Origin: Quercus robur
Taxonomy: Eukaryota; Streptophyta; Magnoliopsida; Fagales; Fagaceae
DNA length: 64,000 bases
Direction: 5' to 3'
Assembly: GCF_932294415.1 (NCBI RefSeq)
Contig: NC_065545.1
Span: 40,896,327-40,960,326, forward strand
Positions 31,345 through 42,250 of the stretch are shown here, in pieces. Positions within the stretch are counted from its first letter, which is position 1; each line of letters starts with the position of its first letter. The notes below the pieces were generated by a model. The model was not told the DNA's origin. It ran no database searches and saw only the letters and a program-made list of their open reading frames with translations. The translations under genes and the position numbers were made by a program.

Positions 31345-33630
31345 CTACCAATAGTCATTGCAAGAGCACACCCCACCTTTAAAATGATGAAAGCGGTTTG
31401 CATCTCTTACAACAATCTCCTTTTTAAGCATATCTGAAGCTAACTTCATGAAGTTATGGCAATCCACACAAATTCGAATGTTCTTATTAATTCTTATTAC
31501 TCTCCCACCATAACACAAACTTCTTTCATTAATTACGGCAAATGCCAAAGCTAGCTTCTCACTGTGACAATACAGTTGCTCCTCTTTCTGCTCCTCTTCT
31601 ATGTCATGCAATGCCAAGCTTGTCTCGGGTACATAACCTATCTCCTTTAACTGCCCAACAAATCCTTCGAGCTGCCTGAATATCACCTCCCGTTCTGGAT
31701 GACATCGGCCTCCAGAGGCAAATTCATGCACCTGATTTCCAATCTCAACCCAGCTTAATCCAGGTTCCTTTCTCACACTAGATCCCATCATTTCATTCCT
31801 AATTAGGACAGCTTTATTGAAATTACCACTGGAGGAATATATGTTTGACATTTGTACATAACCTAATGAATTACTTGGCTCCAACTCTTTCAGTTTATCT
31901 GCTGCTAACTTTGCCAAACTTGCCTTACCATGCTTCCTACATGATCCAAGGAGTGTGCTCCAAACTACAGAATCAGGCTTCATCGGCATTCTATTTATAA
32001 GTTCTGCAGCCTCAAGAACTCGCCCTGATCGCCCAAGAATGTCAACCATGCAGGCATAGTGATCAAGTTGAGGAACAATACCATATTTTCCAACCATAGA
32101 GTCAAAAATTATGATTCCTTCATCCACAAGTTCAGCATGGCTGCAAGCTGAGAGGAGAGCGACAAAGGTAGTAGGATCAGGTTGGAGATTCATTTGCCAA
32201 AAGAGTTGCAATGCTTCTCTAGCTTTTCCATGCAAGGCATGCGCTTTTAGCATTGAGTTCCAAGAAACCAAATCACGAAATTCCATTTCATCAAAAACTT
32301 GCTTAGTCAAAGCAATGTTGCCACACCTAGCATAGGCATGGATCAGAGCATTTGCAAGTACAGTGTCACCCTCAAACCCAGCTTTAATAACTTGAGAATG
32401 AACTGCCATAGCATGCCGCTCAGTCACAAGGCCTGCACAAGCTTTCAAGGCAATTGAGAAAGTATACCAATCTGGAATTAAGTCCTCTCGACGCAACTGA
32501 CAGAAAAGGAAGAGAGCTTCTTCAGGGTCACGTTCTGCAAGTGCCGTAATAATGCTAGTCCATGAAACAATATCTCGATGAGAAGTACTTGTCTCCATAA
32601 AAATCCTATAACAGTTACCAATATCTCCTCCAATATCAAAGTAAGACTTCACCAATGCAGTTGTTATTTCAATTTCTGAGATAAGCCCAGTTTTGATAGT
32701 GAGACAATGCAACTGAAAGCAAAACTTGAGACTACTACTCGTCACATCATCAACTTGTATATTGCCACTGCTTTCACTTCCATACAAGGAAGAAAGGACA
32801 CTGAGAAGAGTGGCACGATCAAAACCAGTTCCCTCACGGTGCATTTGCGTAAAAAGATTCATAGCTTGGGTCCCAAGCCCACAAATTTGAAACCCTGCCA
32901 CCATTGAATTCCACGAAACAAGGTTGCGAACCTGCATGGTCTTGAACAAACTCCAAGCCTCATCCTTATCATCATTATACACACACCCAAAACTAGTACT
33001 CTTACTATACATGGTAATAAGAGCATTTGCAACGTAAACACAAGAATCCAAAGCCAGTTTCAACGCAAGCGCATGCACTTGCCGTCCACGCTCACCAAAG
33101 CAAGAACTAAGCACACTTGCCACTGCAAACTCATTCGGATAATACTCCACCAACATACTCGAAAACAAGAGAAAACACTCGTCCGCTCTCCCTTGCTGCG
33201 CGTACCCGGAAATGAGAGCAGTCCAAGAAACAAGGTTTCTGCGAGGCATTTCATCGAACAGGTGGTGGGCATAGTCTACGTATCCAAATTTGCAGTACAT
33301 GTTGATGAGATGGTTGGTAACGAAGAGATCAAAAGGGTTTGTGGGGTTGTGGGAAAGCATGTGATAGTGTAGAGATATGCCTTCATGGAGGCCTCTGTGG
33401 CGAGCACATGCATGGAACAGAGTCGCATAGGTTTGCTGGTTTTGGGCTTGGGTTTGGGTTTGGGTGTAGAATATTGAGAGCGCTTCTTGGAGGTGGCCGC
33501 GATTGGATAGCACGCGCACCTTGTTGAGAAGATTGTTGGGTTCGGTGTTATAGCTAGACGCTGTGTGAACATTGGTTATGTGTAATTGTCGGAAGGAGAT
33601 GTAGCACGCGCGTGCTGTCGGGCGTGGCAT
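31345..33630 (-). CDS. Pentatricopeptide repeat protein, PLS-E-DYW class (At1g71420-like)
   Basis: A 761-residue, intronless organelle RNA-binding protein; DYW-class PPR proteins specify C-to-U editing or processing sites in mitochondria or plastids. It starts MPRPTARACYISFRQ, a basic, acid-poor N-terminus suitable for organelle import. A PLS repeat array runs from about residue 50 to 560 (repeated motifs such as LINMYCKFGYVDYAHHLFDEMP, NLVSWTALISGYAQ and DIVSWTSIITALAE). E/E+ motifs with the SWVEIGNQVHEF signature follow, then a DYW deaminase domain. That domain keeps the zinc/catalytic residues in CHSEKLALAF (HxE) and CVDCH (CxxC), and the final three residues are DYW. Overall order and sequence fit Arabidopsis At1g71420. 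The frame is intact. It is divergently arranged with the ALKBH8 gene (about 1.5 kb between). Confidence 0.95.
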   Translation of the reverse strand: MPRPTARACYISFRQLHITNVHTASSYNTEPNNLLNKVRVLSNRGHLQEALSIFYTQTQTQAQNQQTYATLFHACARHRGLHEGISLHYHMLSHNPTNPFDLFVTNHLINMYCKFGYVDYAHHLFDEMPRRNLVSWTALISGYAQQGRADECFLLFSSMLVEYYPNEFAVASVLSSCFGERGRQVHALALKLALDSCVYVANALITMYSKSTSFGCVYNDDKDEAWSLFKTMQVRNLVSWNSMVAGFQICGLGTQAMNLFTQMHREGTGFDRATLLSVLSSLYGSESSGNIQVDDVTSSSLKFCFQLHCLTIKTGLISEIEITTALVKSYFDIGGDIGNCYRIFMETSTSHRDIVSWTSIITALAERDPEEALFLFCQLRREDLIPDWYTFSIALKACAGLVTERHAMAVHSQVIKAGFEGDTVLANALIHAYARCGNIALTKQVFDEMEFRDLVSWNSMLKAHALHGKAREALQLFWQMNLQPDPTTFVALLSACSHAELVDEGIIIFDSMVGKYGIVPQLDHYACMVDILGRSGRVLEAAELINRMPMKPDSVVWSTLLGSCRKHGKASLAKLAADKLKELEPSNSLGYVQMSNIYSSSGNFNKAVLIRNEMMGSSVRKEPGLSWVEIGNQVHEFASGGRCHPEREVIFRQLEGFVGQLKEIGYVPETSLALHDIEEEQKEEQLYCHSEKLALAFAVINERSLCYGGRVIRINKNIRICVDCHNFMKLASDMLKKEIVVRDANRFHHFKGGVCSCNDYW

Positions 33631-35069
33631 AACGAGGATCCCACAATAGTTGTATTGATTTTAAACCTAAAACTCTACAAGGTTTGGCATCATTTAATAA
33701 GCTACTGATCCTGGCGGCCCAGCCCTCTTAATTTTTGGTTTTAAAAAAATGTTATAATTTGATAGACAGGAAAAGAGAAATTGAATTGTAAATGTTTTCT
33801 TATAGCAATGGTGCATTGGTAGGATAGTCAATAAATTCACAACATTCTTAAATTAATATATCAACTCGTATAAGTGTCTACCACAATTTTCAATTTTAAT
33901 ATTTTTAATAATGTAACATGCTAATTTGAAAATATTGCGAAATTGTTGTAATTTTTTGTTGTGTCTATAGCATCATCTTCCTTAAAAACTTGAGTTAAAC
34001 TTTACTTGGATAAACATTTGACCTTAAAGCTTACAAATGTTTTAATTTTTTTTTCACTCCATAATGATTATTCTTCATTATCAAGCTAAGACATTAATTA
34101 GTTTAATTCAAATAAGTTTCAGAATTTATATTTTGGCCTTTTATGTTTGGTAACTTTTCATATTGGTCCTGCCATCCAATTTTATTAATAATCAAACTAT
34201 TAAGTGTCGTTCATATTTAATTATTTCATGAAATACCATATCAATGATACTGATTAAGAGCATTCTAGCTTAATTAGCATCTCTTTACACGAAGTGTTTG
34301 GAGGGTTTTAGGGAGAAATGATTCGAGCCGCGAGATCAGCAGCATGTTATAACTATTTAAAAAAAACTTTATAATATTGTAAAATGCATGATTTTTGGTA
34401 GAAAAAAATAATATGAATTCATATACTAACGGAAGTAGATGAAAAAGAAATTAAATAGAAATTTTGAAACATACAACCCAATATTTAAGAATGTGTTTTA
34501 TTTTATTAATTAATTCGGTATGAAAGTTTGCCGGTAACTTTGTATTGGAATTCAGAGTCACTAATTAATTTGGTGGTTTAGTGGTAAGGAACTTGGGCCA
34601 ACACAACTTTTGTTATGGATTCGTGTTTCCCCCTTACCTAGTACTCCTTGTACCTCTATATTGCATACACAACATTGGTCTAACTCGAAAGCAATTAGAG
34701 TGTATGCAATGACTTAGTTTGAGAGCCGTTAGAGTGCTACTGTTATAATTGGGAAAGTCACACTAATTACCTCTAATCATTCTTCTCAACAAAATAATAA
34801 TAATAATAATAATAATTCCTACTATTATTTCACACTACTGTCCCATGATGATGTTTTGGAAAAAGAGATTCTTCATGATTTCTGTCATTCCAAACTCTCT
34901 TTCGACAAGATTTGGACACTAGTTATTGCTCCTACAGATTCCTCATGATCTCCTGCTAATTCCTCCCAATAATAATAATAATAATTATTATTATTATTAT
35001 TATTGCCCCTAATCATTTTTAAAAAATAAAAATAAAAACAAAAAAACTAAACTTTGTATTGGAGTCTTA
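33631..35069. other. Intergenic region between divergent PPR and ALKBH8 genes
   Basis: This must contain the PPR promoter; no clear TATA box could be chosen near 33660-33750. AAT microsatellites lie at about 34793-34817 and, as a palindromic (AAT)n(ATT)n block, at about 34970-35005. No other feature was recognised. Confidence 0.5.
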
Positions 35070-35193
35070 TGAGCCCGGCCCAGTTATTTTTGCCAAAATT
35101 AAAAACCTGACTCCTCATACTATAAATACAAGAGCCCTCGCTCGCCTGGAAATATTTTCGTTTCTCACAATTTCCCGCTTCACTAATCACAAA
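35070..35193 (+). promoter_or_regulatory. ALKBH8 core promoter and first (non-coding) exon
   Basis: A GGCCCA element (site II / TGGGCC type, common upstream of plant RNA-metabolism and ribosomal genes) lies at about 35076-35081. A TATA box, TATAAATA, is at 35121-35128. A non-coding leader would end at CACAAA|GTAAGC (donor 35194) and splice to TTTTTGCAG|GGAGAGG (35641), giving a 447-bp 5'UTR intron. All of this is inferred from motifs and spacing. Confidence 0.6.
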
Positions 35194-35722
35194 GTAAGCT
35201 CTCTCCCTCGATAAATTTGTACGTTGTGTTCCCATCAATTGTGTGTGTGTTTTTTTTTTTTAATGGAAGTAATATATGTTCCTTGCGTGAAAGTTTTGCT
35301 TCATAAACTGTTTGATAATTGGATTTACTGATTAATTTTGTTAAATACCGTATCAATTAATTATATTTTTGGATTTGCTGAATTGGGTTCATTTAATATA
35401 TTGTTGATCTTTGTATAAAATTCTACCATTTAAAGATTTTTAATTTATACGGTTACTATGTTTTTTGGATGATTAGTTAGAGCGAATTCATTAGTCTTAA
35501 GGCAAAGTTGTTATCCAATTGTGCTACAAGATTAATTGTCTGTTAACTTTAAAAATATGCAAATACCTTTAACAAAGTGACTTTGTAATTGGATTAGAAA
35601 AAAAGGTCATACCCAGATCACAAAGCTCCTATTTTTGCAGGGAGAGGTGATTGGAAGGCATCCTTAGCGGGTTTATTGGAGAGGCTGATTCCCAGACTAG
35701 AAGTTGAGATAAACTATCAATA

Positions 35723-38700
35723 ATGGGGTTGCCAAGATTTGGGCGGCCGAAGGGTGTGGATATGCAAGGCAAGTTGAGTCCCAACCTTTTTGTGGCCAAC
35801 TGTGGGCCAGCAGTAGGGCTTTCTCATGACACCATTGCATCAGTGTTTGCTGCCTTTGGGGAAGTGAATGGAGTCTTTGCAGCTGATGAGAGTGGTGCAC
35901 GTGTTATCGTTTCTTATTGTGATGAGAGTACTGCCAGAGCTGCCTTGGAAGCATTGGATGGACACCCTTGTCCTGAGCTTGGAGGCCGCACTTTGCACAT
36001 TCGGTATTCAGTACTACAACCTACTGCACCGGTACTAGATGTCAAGTTCTAAATGCTTGAGCTCACGCTTTCTGTAAGCTTTGCATTGTTTACTTTGGTG
36101 CTTGTCATGAATTAGTAACATAATTTGTCAATTCATACTAAAACTATGGTCTTAGATGTGATAGCTGATGTTTTCTCAACCCAGACTGTGCAAATTTGTT
36201 TGCCATGGCTTGATTGTTATTTGAATCCCTGATTCAAATTTGACAAATAGTGAGAGCAAATTTTATTTATTGTGAGCTGTTTAAAGTACTTTCAGAAACT
36301 GAAGTAGATATGTTCATAATTCAATGGGACTTGTAATCTTTATTATCTAGTTGTTTTATGTCTTCTATAAATTGATAAGATTGCATCTCTTCAGGATCAG
36401 ATCAATGACTCAGTTCCAGTGTCTTTGGTGGATTCTGATTTGAACATTTCAGGGCTTTACTTATTGCATGACTTTGTCAGCACTAAAGAAGAGGAGGTTA
36501 GGAATTATTGTCTTCTGTATTTTGCCCATGCTTTATTTAGCCTTTTGATATTAAGTTTTGAATCCTTTGAGTTAAATGTTGCTTGAAAGTTTTCACCTTT
36601 ACTATATTCTGTATGTTATTTTCTGGTTTTTCAGGAATTGCTTGCATCCATTGATGAAAGGCCTTGGAAAAGTCTTGCCAAAAGAAGGGTTCAGCATTAT
36701 GGCTATGAGTTTTGCTATGAAGTATGTCATATGATTAATAATAACCTGCCTGCTCCTGCCACTTACGCAGACACGAACAAACAAACACACAATAAGAACT
36801 AATTTGCATTTTTATGATTATATTTGATGACCTTTCTTCAAATGCTTCCCATATCCTTATATACCTTGTCCCAAACTTCATTTTTATGTATCTTTACTTT
36901 TTCCAGATTCTGCCACCCAAGGTGAAGGACTTATAATATATGTTTCTCAACTATCCTGAGTGTTCTGGGCTTTGTTGAAGCGACTGACATACTTGTATGC
37001 ATATATCATTTTTCAGAATTTATCTATAAAAAAAAATAAAATAAAAAATTTAAAAACATTTTTTAGAATCCAAATACTGTGGATAACTATTAAGCCTTTA
37101 CAACCTTCTTTTGCCAATATGTGGTAATGCTTTTATCAACAAAAAAACTGTGGTAATGCTTGGTAGTTGTTGCACATGCCCGATTACATGGCTTCTTGAT
37201 ATCTTTCAAATTTATTTTATAAATGAATTATAAGAAATGTTATGTGATAGCCACTAAGGACTTAAGGAACGTATGTTGGTTTTAAAAGGATTTTAAAGTA
37301 AGGAAATCATGTTTAAATGACTGAAGAATAGATAGAAGATTGTTGGTATGGAAATACCAGATTGGTCTACATTTGGAGTTTAGTGTTTGTGGCATGGATG
37401 TATTTTCTCTGGGCATTTATGGGAAATCTCATATCTCTGGTATTTTTTACTTGGATACCATAAATATTGGCCTTGTACTCATCTGAATTTTGGTAAATGG
37501 GATAGAAGCAATTGTAAAGGCTGTACAGAATGTTGTGCAAAATTTTTTTTATTCAAAATAATATTTTTATTTGGTATTCTTTTCTTGTTCTCTTCTAATC
37601 GAAATAGCATTTTTTTTTTTTAACATTTCCTGTCATTTAACTCTAAGGACTATTAACCATAAGTTTTTTTTTTTTTTTAATTTTAAATTAGGGTAGGTGT
37701 GTGAAATACTCACTTAGCATTCTGCCTTTTCCTTCTTTTTTCCTTTTTCTTTTGTTTCCCCCTCTCTTTTGGTGATACAGACAAGGAATGTCAATACAAG
37801 ACAGCACTTAGGTGAACTTCCATCATTTGTTTCCCCCATTCTTGAAAAGATCTCACTCTTTCCAGACCTTGACAATGCTGCAAGTATAGTTTTGGACCAA
37901 CTGACGGTATGTGGTAAATTTTTCTGTACATAAACTATTTAAAATAATAGTCTGTAAATTGACAATGTATATCTTGTGTTGGCTGCATTTTGTCAGTGTA
38001 GGAATGTAGCTGTTATGTATTAATACTTGAGTACTATATAGTGGCTCTAGTTTGTTTTAAGATGATATGTTCTTGCATTCTTGTTTCATATTTAAGACTG
38101 AAGATCAGTGATTATGTTACAGGTTAATGAGTACCCACCTGGGGTTGGCTTGTCCCCACATATAGATACCCATTCTGCATTTGAGGGATTTATATTCAGC
38201 CTTTCATTGGCAGGGCCTTGCATAATGGAGTTCAGGAGATACACAGATGGTGATTGGCTTAATAACAATACAAAAACGCAAACTCCTGAAAATGGCTCAA
38301 ATTTCTTAAGGAGGGCTATTTACCTTCCCCCTCGGTCCATGCTCCTATTATCTGGGGAAGCACGTTATGCTTGGCATCATTACATTCCACACCACAAGGT
38401 ACATTATGTTATCGTTGGATCCTTTTTTATTTTAATATATAAATATATTATCGTTGGATAATTCACTTGTTCTATACTGATCTGATGTTCAAAGTGAACA
38501 GAAGTTACTATAAAGAAAGTGTAAATTGTAATTTGAAAAGTATTTGCATGCTGCATTAATAATGTGAACTATTATGATAATTGGACATATATATGCTTAC
38601 ATTCTGAGAAGTTGTTGGAAGACTAGAAAAACATGCAAAAAGTGTTTTATCTAGAACCTTCCAATCACAGCATTCTGTCCCTTATCCAAGTTTATAGGTT

Positions 38701-41354
38701 AGAGAGTCTAAATCCTAGGCACATTTAGGAAAGATTAATTTCAAAACTTTGCCAAGAGTCTTGTAGTTCAATGGCATAGCTTGGTCCCCTTTATAAAGGA
38801 GAACCAAGGTTTGAATCCCCCTCCCCCACTTGTAACAATTAAATTTTCAGGAGAAATTATGTTACTTATCCCAAAAAAAAGAAAAATTCAGGAGAAAAAA
38901 ATCAAAACTTAGTGTGATGTATGTTTTGGGTTATATTAATGGAGCAATATGTTTTAGAGCTTCTATCGTAAAGTGTAATGGATAATTATTATTTGCTTGC
39001 TTTGTGCTTCTTAATTTGATTGTAAATACATGGTAAGTTCTTACATGTTTCTGGTTTCTGTTAAATTTATATGTAGTTGCTTGTTTTATGATTAGCCATT
39101 AGAGTAAAAAACATTTCCCCTCTCCTCTCTCTTTTCTGTGCTTTAGCGTTGTTATTCTCATCACTGAAGGCATAGGTCAACAATATTGTTTTACAGATTG
39201 ATTTGGTAAAGGACAGTGTGATCAGAAGGGCTTCAAGGAGGGTGTCTTTCACTTTCCGTAAGGTGTGTGGGATTTTCGTTTTTTATTGTTCACTACCAGA
39301 TGAAGTGACCTTTATATAGCAGCAATAAATTCTATATGTGCATGGAATACTGTCTATACTCTAGCATGGATAGTTAAGTTGGTCCCTCGTGGTAAACATT
39401 CAGAGAACTTAGAGCCCACTATTTCCCCAGTCTGTAAATTTTAATTGTTTGATCATCTATGCCATCTTTGTGGACTTTCTGAGAATGATATGACAGATAA
39501 ATTAAAGAAAATGACTTATGTGTTCTAGCAGAAGATATAGAGTGACTGTCTTCTTCCCTGACAGCATGGCTCTATATGATTCTCTGTCTACTCTGTGGTT
39601 TTTTTTTCCTTGGTAAAATGAAGAACAATTTGAGAAACATTTCAAATGCAATAGAACTGTTAAAGATTGTTTCTATTTTTCTTCTTTTTATAAACGAGCA
39701 AGTCTTTTGTTTTATTACATTGCAAAGATGATCAACTCAATACTGCTTTTAGGAATAAAATAGCTTGTGTTAAATTACAAATTGTCCCAAAAGCTTAAGC
39801 TATTGGGATAGGGTAAAGTTAATCATTTAACCGCATAATTCTAACACTCCCCCCCCCCCCCCCCCCCCCCACATTTGGGCTAAACTCCCTTTTAATAGGT
39901 GAGGCCTAACAGGTGGAGGAGACAAGGTTTGAACCCAAGACCTCTTGTTCTGATATCATGTAAAATTACCGATTGTCCTAAAAGTTTAAGCTATTGGGAT
40001 ATGGTAAATTTAATCATTTAACTACATACTTCAACAACATGCATGGTAAGCACCCATAAAACTATTTGAAATACAAAATAGTTATTGCCTTTCATAGGGA
40101 AGGTGTGGTCTATGTTGCACCACACAGTGAAATCTAGCGACTTACAGAACTATGACCACTTGTGGTCGGTCAATCTTATAAGTTAATTACAAGGAAAACC
40201 CCCCCCCCCCCCCCCCCCCCCCCTCTTCTTTCTGCAGGGTGGTTATTTTGCTGTTTCTTGGAGGACCTGGGAAATGGTAAATAAGTGTACCATGCTAAAC
40301 TGTTCTCTGCAGATATTATGGTTTGTCTAGAAAGACTGATTATTCGTCATTGGACCTGACCCTCATTGTATTAACAAATCAGAGATATTACATGCTAAAA
40401 CAGGGGGAGCATTTATATAAGTTAACAGTATGTACAATTCAATTTAGTTCGTGCTTAGTTGAGACTCAGATTGCTGTGTCATGACCTGAGGAAACCCTAG
40501 CCACATTTGCACTTTACTCCAAAAGACTAGTCATTATTAGAGTTCTCCACAATCACTTATATATCCGGGATCAACCTAGTATACGCTCAGTATGTGCAAC
40601 ACAGTACACATCCACATAATAGTCCAAATCCACACAACTGAAAAATCCAAATGATTTGGGGGATTACAGTGGATTTTTCATTTTGCAGCACATTGAACCA
40701 CAGACTGCACTATATTGATCTTCTCTTTTTTAAATTAACGGGATGTACAACCTAGGTTTACCATACATTGGATTTTGAACTGTTTGGGCCCAATAATATC
40801 ATTAGTCTGGAGATGTGGTTCATTTTTTAGTTTTGACCCTCTTTTTTTTCTCTCTAATCTCTTCATTTTTCAAAACTCTAACCTAAATGTCTGAAGTGAA
40901 GGGCTCCCGATATCTTGTTTTTCCATGAAAAACAATGAATGATTGAATCAGGTTTGCATATGCAATGCTTTTTTCATAATTCAGAATTTGTTGCTTTCCC
41001 ATGTAGTGGATTTCATAACTCACATTGGGGAAAAGAATGCCTGAAAAATTAATGTGAATTGTGAACTATACCGGCTGGTCAGATTAAGGTCATTTATCAA
41101 AAAATAATAGAATTCTTTGGGAGTGCTGCAAAACATATGGAAGTTATGATTTTCGTAAAATATTTTCAACTTGTTCTTGGCCATACTGTGTTTATAGTTA
41201 AGTGCTTCACTAATCTGTTATGGAAGTTCAGCGCTTCTGATTTTTCTTTCTTTTTCCCATTTTCTCCTGGTTTAATTCATTACTTTTACTTTTTCAGGTT
41301 AGAGCTGATCCTTGCCAATGTGACTTTCCCCAATATTGTGATTCTCAGAGATAA
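35723..41354 (+). CDS. ALKBH8: ALKBH8-type tRNA wobble-uridine hydroxylase (RRM + AlkB)
   Basis: Fe(II)/2-oxoglutarate dioxygenase; the plant enzyme hydroxylates mcm5U at tRNA position 34. Seven phase-0 coding exons: 35723-36031, 36395-36496, 36635-36721, 37781-37906, 38123-38398, 39197-39262, 41298-41354, giving 340 residues. An RRM covers about residues 18-96 (NLFVANCGP, GARVIVSY). The AlkB domain has the iron ligands H221, D223 (PHIDTH) and H294 (RYAWHH), and the 2-oxoglutarate arginines in RVSFTFR (R315, R321). It ends with a CxC...C cluster (C328, C330, C336) matching the end of the animal AlkB domain. The methyltransferase domain fused in animal ALKBH8 is absent, as known for Arabidopsis, where a separate TRM9 supplies it. 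The exon 1 donor (CCG|GTACTA) was chosen because the frame otherwise stops at 36052. Confidence 0.92.
38750..38901 (+). mobile_element. tRNA-derived SINE in ALKBH8 intron
   Basis: It has an A-box-like TAGTTCAATGGCA and a B-box GGTTTGAATCC (about 38810), then CCCTCCCCCACTTGTAACAATTAAATT and an A-rich tail. It is bracketed by TCAAAACTT (38741-38749 and 38902-38910), a probable target duplication. It lies in the sense orientation within the fifth coding intron. Confidence 0.65.
39765..40225. repeat. Direct repeat and long C tracts in the last ALKBH8 intron
   Basis: AAGCTTAAGCTATTGGGATA...TTAATCATTTAAC at about 39790-39835 recurs, diverged, at about 39984-40025 (AAGTTTAAGCTATTGGGATA). Runs of C lie at 39849-39870 and 40199-40223. 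The stretch between contains GGTTTGAACCCAAGACCTC, a common plant retroelement-like word. The intron is 2.0 kb and non-coding. Confidence 0.6.
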
Positions 41355-42250
41355 GAAGACTGCTTTTTGTACTGATTGAAAACGCAGACTGACCATTCAA
41401 CACTCTGATGTAACAATGATTATAATTGTTTGTAGGAGATGTTTAGTGAGGAACAACACAATTTTGAGGTGGACTTATATTCCAAGATGATTCATTCTCT
41501 TATTTTCCAAGGAATCATACATATGGTTCCACTTAAAGATAGTGTAGGTTCACTTATCAAGGTACTGCATTTGTATCATTTTTTGTTGTCGTTAATTCAA
41601 GGAATTCAGTGATTTTCTTCTATAATATATACTTTTTCTGTAAGTACATTCTTGCCCCCTGTATTGGACAACATAGAAATTTAATGAAGTGGGCTCTGAT
41701 GTTATTTTGATATTGTTCCGCCTGGTAAGTTGTCGGTAGATACATTTAGATCCTCTGGAACATACATACTTTTTCTGGTTCAGCTTCTGGCTTTTGTTGT
41801 ACATGCCACATCCAACCTTATAACTTTGAGGCTTTGAATTTGAAACCCTGATCATGCATTTACCTGTCAATATGACAATGTTGTGATATGCGTTTCTGAT
41901 TTTTCTTTTTCAATTCAAACTGACTTGAATAGAGGGCTTACCTTCTTTATGCCACCAGTATCAATACTTTTATTTTGTTAACTGCATGATTTGCATCAGA
42001 TTGCTGTGGTAAAGCATAAACTAAAATATGCTTGTGGCTTTATAGTAAGGGAACGTAGGACCTTTAGGTGTACTCTACTCGCTAGTGTTTTCGAAGAAAT
42101 AATGCACAGCTTTGGCCGTCTCCTACATCATCATCCCCATTACCATATCTTCCCAATGGTCAGCATGAGAAATTACAAATAGAATTAGCGTTTATATTTC
42201 AATGTATAATGTAAAATGTCTGTTTTCTATGCCTCTTTTCAATTTTATTT
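41355..42250 (+). other. ALKBH8 3' flank
   Basis: This contains the 3'UTR and downstream sequence. No polyadenylation signal stands out clearly. A 63-residue frame at 41991-42182 has no recognisable features. Confidence 0.45.

Noticed and set aside
41991..42182. 63-codon frame considered as an extra 3' exon of ALKBH8
   Set aside because: The protein already ends at the family-typical CDSQR; this frame shows no methyltransferase motif.
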